Part shown: positions 1-7,212 of the stretch, in pieces
Position numbering within the stretch: the stretch's first letter is position 1
How the letters are laid out: the number at the start of each line of letters is the position of its first letter
Origin: G020350405 sp964513655
GTDB lineage: Bacteria; Planctomycetota; Phycisphaerae; Sedimentisphaerales; Anaerobacaceae
Direction of reading: 5' to 3'
Assembly: GCA_964513655.1 (NCBI GenBank)
Contig: CAZENQ010000018.1
Span: 1-45,574, forward strand
Length of the DNA stretch: 45,574 nt
The notes under the pieces: generated by a model
What the model saw: the letters and a program-made list of their open reading frames with translations, nothing else
The model's database searches: none
What the model was told of the DNA's origin: nothing
Position numbers and translations under genes: made by a program

Positions 1-1
1 G

Positions 2-106
2 TTGATAGTTCTGAGGCAATGGCATTTGTCGTCTCCGGCGGAGTCTCAGGAAAATGAGTTAAAAACTCAAACTGACTATAATATTGATCTTACTTTTGTT
101 CTCTAA
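2..106 (+). CDS. Possible C-terminal end of a gene entering from the left
   Basis: A reading frame is open from the window edge to a TAA at 104-106 and ends in a fairly polar stretch (...PAESQENELK...LTFVL). A second frame is also open from base 1 to a TGA at 55-57 (ends ...VVSGGVSGK). Only one can be real and the short length does not let me choose. No function can be assigned. Confidence 0.2.
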   Translation: MIVLRQWHLSSPAESQENELKTQTDYNIDLTFVL

Positions 107-182
107 CGTGTGAATTGAGATAAAATACCACTTAGGGTATATTTGAAATGCCGAGTACTTCTACATGAAAAAAGGTGAATGT

Positions 183-314
183 ATGAGGAAAATAGACAAC
201 AGGCAATATAAGTTGACGCAAATAAAGCCAAAACCTGCTTCCACTAAGACCAATATAAAGGGCAAAAAAGGAAGAAGGTCCAATTCAAAACTGGATAGAA
301 AGGGCATGAAATAG
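183..314 (+). CDS. Small, very basic 43-residue ORF
   Basis: The ATG is preceded by AAGGTGA about 5 nt upstream, a plausible ribosome binding site. The product has 43 residues, begins MRKIDNRQYK and carries many Lys/Arg (for example KGKKGRR) with almost no acidic residues and no hydrophobic segment. Such composition suits a nucleic-acid or ribosome-associated peptide, but that is inference; I recognise no family. It lies upstream of a cold-shock gene in the same direction, separated by about 180 nt that hold a separate candidate promoter. It may be a chance ORF. Confidence 0.35.
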   Translation: MRKIDNRQYKLTQIKPKPASTKTNIKGKKGRRSNSKLDRKGMK

Positions 315-368
315 AAATTTGGCGACGATTGCAATGGGAGTTTACCAGAAATCCTGGCATATTAATCG

Positions 369-397
369 TTTACTTATGCCCTCACTTTTGGTATAGG
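369..397 (+). promoter_or_regulatory. Sigma-70-type promoter for the cold-shock gene
   Basis: TTTACT at 369-374 and TATAGG at 392-397 are separated by 17 nt, with a TG one base before the -10 (extended -10). Transcription would begin near 404 and leave a 5' leader of about 90 nt before the GTG at 496. A long leader is usual for cold-shock mRNAs. Confidence 0.45.
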
Positions 398-495
398 ATT
401 AGTTTTAACGGCTGAAAGATTGTAAGACAGAGGTGCTCTCAATGGGAAATATTAACTCTGTAGGCAGACATGGAAAGGTTTAAGGAGAAGAACAC

Positions 496-708
496 GTGAG
501 TACAGGTACAGTAAAATGGTTTAACGAAAGAAAGGGATACGGTTTTATTGTCCCTGATGATGGCTGCAACGACTTATTTGTCCATCACTCAGAAATCCGC
601 TCGGAGGGCGAAAGGTTCCTTCGTGAAGGCCAGAAAGTAGAGTACGAGATTGGGGAAGGCGAAAAGGACCGTCCCTGTGCCGTCAATGTACGGCCATACC
701 GAAGTTAA
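496..708 (+). CDS. Cold-shock domain protein (CspA family)
   Basis: A 70-residue single-domain cold-shock protein that binds single-stranded RNA/DNA and acts as an RNA chaperone in the cytoplasm. The sequence starts MSTGTVKWFN and carries both RNA-binding motifs, KGYGFI (RNP1) and DLFVHHS (RNP2), at the usual spacing; length is normal for the family. The start is GTG at 496, chosen because TAAGGAG lies just upstream (481-487) and because the KWFN motif is then at the usual distance from the N terminus. It stands alone, with its own promoter and a leader of about 90 nt. A second family member with an acidic tail is encoded at 15.7 kb. Whether it is cold-induced cannot be seen. Confidence 0.95.
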   Translation: MSTGTVKWFNERKGYGFIVPDDGCNDLFVHHSEIRSEGERFLREGQKVEYEIGEGEKDRPCAVNVRPYRS

Positions 709-767
709 ATATCATATTGTTAAAACCACAAATTCTCTTTTCCCCCACCGGAAAGTGACACAAAAAC

Positions 768-1049
768 CTAGACACGCATTTCACAGAAAGCAAGGCAATC
801 GTGCTGCCGTAAATTGAGATTAATCACACTAAAACTGGACCAGTTTTCGGGGAGCAGACCAATCGCAAGTCCATAGCTGTCTCGTCCCATCTGAACTGGT
901 ATTACCAGAATCTCACTGTTGATGCCGGTCAGAAGCTCGGTTCGGGCATTTGCTGGCGTGTTTAACTTACTGGCTATCAAAAACAGGCACAGAGCACCCG
1001 CAACGACAAATGCAGGTAGTAACCATTGTTTTTTTGCATTGGCTCTCAT
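768..1049 (-). CDS. Small membrane-anchored protein of unknown function
   Basis: A 93-residue ORF with a short basic N terminus (MRANAKKQW) and one strongly hydrophobic segment at about residues 9-27, so an inner-membrane anchor or uncleaved signal is likely. A soluble part follows with the motif ILVIPVQMGRDSYGLAI. The C-terminal third (after about residue 63) is rich in Cys/His/Asn and looks unlike the rest, which could mean a truncated or frameshifted copy of a longer protein; no clear continuation was found in the other frames. It lies 100 nt upstream, in transcription sense downstream, of the AsmA-like gene on the same strand. No function is assigned. Confidence 0.5.
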   Translation of the reverse strand: MRANAKKQWLLPAFVVAGALCLFLIASKLNTPANARTELLTGINSEILVIPVQMGRDSYGLAIGLLPENWSSFSVINLNLRQHDCLAFCEMRV

Positions 1050-1149
1050 GATTTCCCAGTGGTTTCGTTGAGAATCTCTTAAGTATCGTTAATTCCATCT
1101 GAAGCATTACATAACCATTGCCTACCGATACAAGTTGTTCTCTCTTTTT

Positions 1150-4100
1150 TTACTTAAACAGCTCTTCAAGGCCCTCGATTATCTTTTCGCCTACCTCGCC
1201 CTCCAAGTGGTCCTTTAATTGTTCTTTCAGTTGCTCTTTTAACTGTCCCTCAAGCAGTTTCCCCAAGTCGATCTCGGGCTTGTCGATAGTACCTCTAAGC
1301 GGCAGCGATATCCTGCTACTGCTTCCGCCCGACTTCAATGAATAAGGCAAAGTCACAGTCATATCCAGGCTCTTATCCTCCACGCCGATAACACCCCTAA
1401 AGTTAATAGGCTTATCGTCGACATCTATTTGCATATCGTCGTACCGCAGAAAACCCTTCTGTAAAACGAATCTTGTAGGATGGAGGGTAATGTTTTGACC
1501 CTGAAAGCTTGAGCCTGCCGCTGTAAGGATTTTTCCAAGTAAGTCCGAGGCCTGCAAACGTAGTTGACTTATCGATATTGTGCCAATTACTTCAAGTTCA
1601 TTTTCTTGAGTATCACTTAATGGTATCGCAAGCCGTTCGCAATTAAAATCCGCCACACCGCTGACGTTTACGGCGTTGGCAAAAATCGGGTTTACATACA
1701 TCAACAGTTTTTCTGTAGTTTCCTTGTTGATCTGTACGTCCTTTACTATATGAATTGGCTTTGCTATCTTAAACAGCGCCGGTTTTTGCTTAAAGTCGGC
1801 TCCGCCGGCAAAGTTAAATTGGCCATTATTGACTGTTGTGGAAAATGGAGCGATTCCCAAAAGGCCTTTTTGAACCTGGATATCCACCTCGGTAGGGCCA
1901 AAATTCAACCCCATATAGCTGGCCTTTGCAAATCCCAGTTTACCTTTTGTGTTAAGGTTGGCCAGCAGCTTGTCTGTCTGGCCGGTTTGATATTCACTGG
2001 AAAAATTAATAGTATCCTTTCGGTCTCCCTCAAGTTTCAAACCTTCCGGCAAAAAGGGCCTCGCAACAGCACTAACAGCCGCCCAGTCATATTCACAATC
2101 TGCCTGGCCCTGCAATTTGGTCTTATCTTCGTTGATAATCTGCTGCAGATCGCCTTTGATCTTTATTTGAGGGCTTATCAGCTTAAATTCAATTGCTTTC
2201 TCAGCAGGATTAATCTCAGCATCAAAAGTAACCGAAATCTTGGCTTGCTCAAAAGGCTTCTGCCCCGGAGAGATGATCTTCAGATCCTTAATCTCTGTTG
2301 CATCGGTTGTTATATGATAGCTGTCCTTTTTGGCGTGGACAGAAAGATTGGATACCGCGGTCCCCTCCAATTGCATATCTGCCGGGAAAGAGGCTAATAA
2401 TACCGCAAATGGCTGAAGCCCCGCCAGGTCAACCTCTGCAGAGATATCAAGTTCCATAGGTTCTGCAGATTTTTTATCTAACGGTATGCTTGCATCTTTT
2501 ATACTGATCTTGCCGAAGCTTGCATTAGCTTCTACAGACTTAATATCAAGGATGTTTTTGTCCCGTTCAATAGTTGTAGAAAAAGCCATATCGGCTTTCG
2601 GCTCAAACGCACTTACACCTTCCGGCGAACTCAAACGAAGTTCCTTAACAACAGATGAGCCTGTTGCAGCAATCTCTTTTTCCTTGATAGATACGGTGCC
2701 TTTACTCAGAATCTCACCAGCTATTTTGTATTGACCTATATCTATGAATTGTCCCAACTGGCCCTGAAACTTGGCCAAACTAATCTCTGCATCGTATTCC
2801 AGTAATTCGCTGGTTCCTGTACAATTGATCCTGGCAAACGGGGCAGAAACTTCTAATCTATCGAAGTTTATGCCGGACTCACTTGATGTCATTTCCACCT
2901 CTGCCCTTACTGGTTCCGATAAAATAACGGTTTTATCCTCAATTATCCCCTGCAGTCCTGCAAGGCTGGCTTGGCCGCTAATCATCCTTCGATTATCTTT
3001 GGTTAGAGTCCGGACATTGCCGCTTAGCTGTCCGGAGGTTACCTTTATCCCTTCTCTAACGCCGAATGTATGAGGCATTTGTGATAAAGCTGTAGCTAGA
3101 TCACATTCAAAAGTACCCTCTAAATTATAAATGGAATCAGCCTCAAGAAATTCTGCCAACGTTTTGAACGTTGTAGGAATTACCCCGCTTGCTTTTGCAT
3201 CAACCCAATCGCTGTGAATTTGCAGACTGTCCACATTTATCAACCCCGGTTTACTTGTCAGTTCTATGTCAACATCCAGAACATCACTCTTAAACCGGTC
3301 CCCTTTAAATCCAGGGCCGGTTATATCCAAAGCCTTGCCCTTGATAATTCCACTTAAGTTTTCAATTTGGCCTTCCTTGATTTCACTCTTTACATGGCCC
3401 GAAACGCTGCCTTCGGCTTGGATCTCAATCCCAGCAAGTGCAAAGATAGGTTTTAAAGAACTGATATCCAGATCATTGACCTCAACGGCCAGATTACCGC
3501 TCGTTCCTTTAAGGCCCCATCCTTTTGTGCTGGGGATAATCTGGCCGGTTGCACCGATCTTTGACTCTTTGCCTTCATCAACCACAGTCATATCCATGTC
3601 GAAACTTGTCTGTTGGCCTGGTGGCTTGAGATTCAGCCTGGAGTTTATCTGTGAAATCTCAACAGTTTCGGACTTTGAACTGGTAACTTTCAGGCTGCCA
3701 TCATTTACAACGAGGTCAATTCTTTTAATTGGCAGGACGATTGGCCGTGATTCTTTACCTACTGAAGTCTTTCGGTAAGAACCTTCTACTTTCTGGAGCG
3801 GCGGGTCTTTGAGATTTATATCTATTTTCGGTTCATCAATTATCGTTTCGCCGAAGGATAGACTGCCCAATAAGATAGAAGCATAGTGAGGCGTTGTAGC
3901 GATCTGACTTACCTTGACCAGGATTTGTCCCGCACTATCTTCGAAGCTTAAATCTGTTACCCTTACACCTTTCCACCAGCTCATTGTAAGGCCTGAGAAA
4001 TCCGTCCTGCCATCAATGGAATTATTAATTTTAGCTAAGATTGTTTTGCGCCCCTTTTCGCTCGACACAAATGCAGGCAGCAGAAATACCACCAGCAGAA

Positions 4101-4191
4101 TCAAAATAACTACAATCGCCAACGCTAGCTTGAGTATTCTTGTCCTGGTTCTCTTTTTCGGTTTAGCTTCAAGTTTTTCTTCAGCTTCCAT
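1150..4191 (-). CDS. AsmA-like giant envelope protein
   Basis: A 1013-residue protein with a Lys/Arg-rich cytoplasmic N terminus, one membrane helix at about residues 20-42 and a very long periplasmic part made of repetitive beta-rich segments. This is the layout of the AsmA/TamB-like families, which are thought to bridge the inner and outer membranes and help move phospholipids or assemble outer-membrane components. Typical AsmA-like features are the segment just after the helix (GRTDFSGLTMSWWKGVRV...) and the C-terminal module ending in a statement such as PLRGTIDKPEIDLGKLL, followed by a Lys/Glu-rich amphipathic tail with QLKEQLKEQLKDHL repeats. It appears to be monocistronic, with the small membrane protein downstream. 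The exact AsmA-clan subfamily is not certain. Confidence 0.8.
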   Translation of the reverse strand: MEAEEKLEAKPKKRTRTRILKLALAIVVILILLVVFLLPAFVSSEKGRKTILAKINNSIDGRTDFSGLTMSWWKGVRVTDLSFEDSAGQILVKVSQIATTPHYASILLGSLSFGETIIDEPKIDINLKDPPLQKVEGSYRKTSVGKESRPIVLPIKRIDLVVNDGSLKVTSSKSETVEISQINSRLNLKPPGQQTSFDMDMTVVDEGKESKIGATGQIIPSTKGWGLKGTSGNLAVEVNDLDISSLKPIFALAGIEIQAEGSVSGHVKSEIKEGQIENLSGIIKGKALDITGPGFKGDRFKSDVLDVDIELTSKPGLINVDSLQIHSDWVDAKASGVIPTTFKTLAEFLEADSIYNLEGTFECDLATALSQMPHTFGVREGIKVTSGQLSGNVRTLTKDNRRMISGQASLAGLQGIIEDKTVILSEPVRAEVEMTSSESGINFDRLEVSAPFARINCTGTSELLEYDAEISLAKFQGQLGQFIDIGQYKIAGEILSKGTVSIKEKEIAATGSSVVKELRLSSPEGVSAFEPKADMAFSTTIERDKNILDIKSVEANASFGKISIKDASIPLDKKSAEPMELDISAEVDLAGLQPFAVLLASFPADMQLEGTAVSNLSVHAKKDSYHITTDATEIKDLKIISPGQKPFEQAKISVTFDAEINPAEKAIEFKLISPQIKIKGDLQQIINEDKTKLQGQADCEYDWAAVSAVARPFLPEGLKLEGDRKDTINFSSEYQTGQTDKLLANLNTKGKLGFAKASYMGLNFGPTEVDIQVQKGLLGIAPFSTTVNNGQFNFAGGADFKQKPALFKIAKPIHIVKDVQINKETTEKLLMYVNPIFANAVNVSGVADFNCERLAIPLSDTQENELEVIGTISISQLRLQASDLLGKILTAAGSSFQGQNITLHPTRFVLQKGFLRYDDMQIDVDDKPINFRGVIGVEDKSLDMTVTLPYSLKSGGSSSRISLPLRGTIDKPEIDLGKLLEGQLKEQLKEQLKDHLEGEVGEKIIEGLEELFK

Positions 4192-4356
4192 TGCTTTGTC
4201 CTTAAAGAGAACTTAAACTTCCAAAGATACACTACCAGAATCCACCATCTTATTCCAAATCGCTTTCAAAAATTCTTCTGCTATGTTTTATCAACTATAG
4301 AAACGCGACTTATATTTTTCTTGTTTTTATTATTCCATCGATATCCAGTGATGCGG

Positions 4357-4928
4357 TTATAAGCAGAGTTGAGATTTTTCCAGCCAAGTCGTTACGAGAG
4401 CATTAAGTTCTTCATCCTGGTAATTGAACTTGGCAATTATTATTTTTTCCTTCTCTGATAATCTCCTGTAACCCCAAAACCACCTTTTTCTGTTTCCTTT
4501 TTACTATTTCGGCGGAAGTATTCAGGGAGATTGACATGGAAAAACGAGATGCCATCGGCATCTCTTAATATGTTTACATGTCTTGAACCACCCGTTTCGT
4601 GAAGGCGTATCAGGCGAAAGACATCATCAGCCAATTCTGTACTTACGTTACATTTTTTCATTATTTCTACCGAGATATTAGCACTATTTAAGGCATGAGC
4701 ATTCTTGAACTCATCGTAATCTTTATAATCTTTTCGCTTCACTTTACGTTTCTCAATAGCTCTTTCAATATCATGAGCTAAAGCGGCGATCTTTAAGGCT
4801 TCATCAGCATCAGGCTTTAACTTAAGCAGCCACTCCAGGGTGTTTTTTGAGTGTATCGGGTCTTCGGGAACCATGGATTTTTTGATAATCTTTTCAATCT
4901 TCTTTTTTACACATTCGTTTTTTTTCAT
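4357..4928 (-). pseudogene. HD-domain protein, broken by a one-base frameshift
   Basis: The intact frame from ATG 4928 encodes an HD-type metal-dependent phosphohydrolase-like fold: AHDIERA (HD), a downstream His in LHETGG, and DADGISFF. It resembles small HD proteins such as DUF4202, but the substrate is unknown. After about residue 148 the frame runs into an unlikely tail and stops at 4440. In the neighbouring frame a convincing continuation (FWGYRRLSEK, then IAKFNYQDEELNALV) reads to a stop at 4357-4359. One extra base in the run of five A (plus-strand T at 4485-4489) would restore a 190-residue protein. The start overlaps the end of the CDP-alcohol phosphotransferase gene by 35 nt, so the two were one transcriptional unit. 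Real decay and a consensus sequencing error are both possible. Confidence 0.72.
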
Positions 4929-5319
4929 CTTTACCCAGAATCAATACTCTCCTGACATTTTCCACATTTGTCACTACCCCAATCATAAAAAGGATCAGGA
5001 ATATTCGATTTACTAAGGCTCCAAGAAATATAATCAATATTCTGACATCACGACCGATTCTGAAATAATCATCTTTAGGACCGAGTCTTTTTTTCATTAA
5101 AGTGTCATATTTGTCGGCAGTGTAACTGTTCATAAATGTGCCTGTAAGCGCCAAAAAACCGATGATGATATACAGGAAGTTGTCGTTTAAAAAATAAATA
5201 TGGCAAATCAACCCGAACAGAAGAAAAGCGTCCGCATAACGATCCAGAACGGCATCAAACCATCCTCCGAAAGCCGTAGATTGGTATTTCAGCCTCGTCA
5301 TTTCGCCGTCACTTTTCAT
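4894..5319 (-). CDS. CDP-alcohol phosphatidyltransferase, N-terminally truncated
   Basis: The family transfers a phospho-alcohol from a CDP-linked donor in the inner membrane, making phospholipid head groups or inositol-phosphate-type solutes. The catalytic motif is visible close to the N terminus: DG-x2-T-R-x8-G-x3-D-x3-D, in DGEMTR...GGWFDAVLDRYAD, with Thr where Ala is usual. Three further hydrophobic segments follow. At 141 residues the protein is short. The motif begins at residue 4, whereas family members have a helix and substrate-binding region before it. In-frame stops lie upstream, so the N-terminal part is absent. The gene overlaps the frameshifted HD-domain gene. The pair looks like a decaying locus; the protein as encoded is probably inactive. 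Confidence 0.65.
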   Translation of the reverse strand: MKSDGEMTRLKYQSTAFGGWFDAVLDRYADAFLLFGLICHIYFLNDNFLYIIIGFLALTGTFMNSYTADKYDTLMKKRLGPKDDYFRIGRDVRILIIFLGALVNRIFLILFMIGVVTNVENVRRVLILGKDEKKRMCKKED

Positions 5320-5788
5320 CCGATCCTTGGTCCTGAGATCAACTGTCTGTCAGTATACTATCACCTGACACCCAGTTTTTACGTCAAAAAACGCGCATAA
5401 GAGCTGATGGGACAAGTACTTACAGGGGGACGTACGGTCTGAAAATCCGTTGCTCTTTCAATGTGTTTTTAGGTGAGCTTTTTCTGGATAAATTAACATA
5501 ATTTTTGCCAAACTTGTGCTTTGAAAGCTCAGACCAACGCCCAGTCCATTACTACCTTTTTATTCCACTGTCCTACGACTGTTCTATTTTCGGGGTCACG
5601 AATCGTGTGAAATCAAATACGAATAGTAACCTATCGTAGCAGATAATTCATTGTAGAAAAAAGGTTTGCGTTCTAAACCCTTGTTTTATAAAATGTAGTG
5701 CAGAGAGCAGGTTCGACACGCCGAAGGCGAGCCGCGAAGCGAATCCCGCCCCCTCCGTTTTTGTTGCGGGATTAGATGGAAGACTTTT
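5320..5788. other. Gene-free spacer with tRNA-like scraps and mini-hairpins
   Basis: No convincing ORF. Around 5434-5450 an anticodon-arm-like stretch (ACGG...CTGAAAA...CCGT) occurs. At 5710-5756 the two halves of a T-arm plus acceptor end (GGTTCGA, and GAATCCCGCCCCCTCC) are separated by about 24 nt made of two tiny GAA-loop hairpins (GCC-GAA-GGC and CGC-GAA-GCG). I could not fold a complete tRNA; it may be a tRNA or tmRNA remnant invaded by a small palindromic element. Confidence 0.3.
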
Positions 5789-6196
5789 CTAAGCCTTTCT
5801 GTTTAGCACGACCAATGCCAGGCAGTTCATAATAACGACCACAAGCGTAGCCCATAAATGAGGACGGGCTAGGTGCTTGCAAAAAACTGTGCCGCTTACG
5901 CCCAGGAATACAAAAACAGCACCCGATACGAAGTATAGAATTCTCCACGGTCTGTATTTTTTCTCGTCTTTTTCGACCGTTATTCTGGTCCAGTATCTGT
6001 ATGTAACTCTCATGGGAAGACCCAAAGTGAACTCTAAGAAGTACTTTAGACCAAGCAACAGAAAAGCTGTGCCGACCACGTAACAGCAGAGGCTGCCGTA
6101 TACTTCTCTAAAGACAGGTATTTTGAAATAGGTCATAGTGATTAGAGCGATTGCTGTAGCGCCTAACGTGCAGTATTTCAGCTTGTTTCTGGTCAT
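5789..6196 (-). CDS. Small four-helix membrane protein, unknown function
   Basis: A 135-residue protein with about four hydrophobic helices (near residues 7-25, 35-55, 85-103 and 110-130) and a charged central loop (RITVEKDEKKYRPWR). No family was recognised. The ATG overlaps the holA stop codon in an ATGA arrangement (6193-6196), which implies translational coupling to holA and makes this the third gene of the gyrA-holA unit. The coupling says only that it is co-expressed; no role in replication is implied by its sequence. Confidence 0.65.
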   Translation of the reverse strand: MTRNKLKYCTLGATAIALITMTYFKIPVFREVYGSLCCYVVGTAFLLLGLKYFLEFTLGLPMRVTYRYWTRITVEKDEKKYRPWRILYFVSGAVFVFLGVSGTVFCKHLARPHLWATLVVVIMNCLALVVLNRKA

Positions 6197-7185
6197 GTCT
6201 TAGGGCTGGCGAGCTGGAGGACGAGTTTTTCAGCGGCTACTTGCGTTTTTGTTTGGCCGGTCTTTATCGCGTAATCGGTAGCTGCTAACTGCTGCAAAGT
6301 AGAGCCTATCTGTTCCAACGACATTTTTCGCACCTGCTTGAAAAAGCTGTCTTTGTTGCCCCATATTCTGAGCCTGCCGGCAACTTCTGGGGGGCTTAGA
6401 CCATCATTGAGCAATACCTTGGCGTTGAACATTCTGCGGAAATGAAACGCAAATCCGCCGACCGCGGTGTACTCAGCGGATTTATCCTGAGCAAACATGT
6501 TTCTGAGTCGGTCAATGGCAGCAGCGACATTGCCGGCCAGACAGGCATCAATCACGGCGAAGATGCTGAATATTCGATTGTGACCGATAAGCGACTCAAC
6601 ATGTTCGGCCGTTATAGCTTTGTTGGTATGCGCGAACAGGGCCAATTTGTCAATTTCGCCGTACAGTCGGGGCAGGTCATCACCGGTCAGCTCGATTAGA
6701 AGCCCGGCTGCATCTTTGGTGAGTTTTTTCTCGTGTGCATCGACGGTATATTTAATGAGGCGCGGAGGCAGCTGCCATGGTTTGGGCTGAGTTACGCTGA
6801 GTAACTTACCGACCTTGGGCAGCTTTTTGGCCAGCTTGGTTCGGGCATCCCAATTGCTTGCGGTCAATATGAGTATGCCGGTGGGGCAGGGATTGTCGAA
6901 ATATTTTTCGAGTAACTGACGGTTCTCAGAGACGAATTTGTCCGCACCTTTGACAAGGACTACTCTTGTTTTGGTCAGAAATGGCAGTGTTCTCAGTTCA
7001 TCCAGTACCGCAGATGCGGAGACTTGAGCGGGGTCGGCATTAAAAAGTCCGGTTACTCTTTCGTCATGCTCGAGCAGCGTATCAAGAAGCTTTTCGCACT
7101 CAGCGTTAACGAGTGCATCTTCTTTGCCGGTGATTACATAAATCGGCTTGTGTTTTTTTTCGGACTTGCTTGTAGTTTTGGACAT
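6193..7185 (-). CDS. holA: DNA polymerase III subunit delta
   Basis: Delta is the clamp-loader subunit that opens the beta sliding clamp. The 330 residues match the usual length of HolA. Visible family features are the N-terminal IYVITGKEDALV segment in place of a true P-loop, the conserved LRTLPFLTKTRVVLVKGAD stretch around residues 64-82, the ILILTAS strand, and the C-terminal helical collar domain (TDYAIKTGQTKTQVAAEKLVLQL) typical of the end of delta proteins. A Ser/Lys-rich leader of about 13 residues precedes the core. It starts 27 nt after gyrA and overlaps the next gene by 4 nt, so it sits in the middle of an operon. The assignment is firm at family level. Confidence 0.9.
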   Translation of the reverse strand: MSKTTSKSEKKHKPIYVITGKEDALVNAECEKLLDTLLEHDERVTGLFNADPAQVSASAVLDELRTLPFLTKTRVVLVKGADKFVSENRQLLEKYFDNPCPTGILILTASNWDARTKLAKKLPKVGKLLSVTQPKPWQLPPRLIKYTVDAHEKKLTKDAAGLLIELTGDDLPRLYGEIDKLALFAHTNKAITAEHVESLIGHNRIFSIFAVIDACLAGNVAAAIDRLRNMFAQDKSAEYTAVGGFAFHFRRMFNAKVLLNDGLSPPEVAGRLRIWGNKDSFFKQVRKMSLEQIGSTLQQLAATDYAIKTGQTKTQVAAEKLVLQLASPKT

Positions 7186-7212
7186 TTTTAGATACAGCGT
7201 CGTGCCGATATG

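Noticed and set aside
5410..5760. A complete tRNA or tmRNA gene
   Set aside because: The acceptor 5' strand and D-arm could not be placed; only arm-like fragments are visible.
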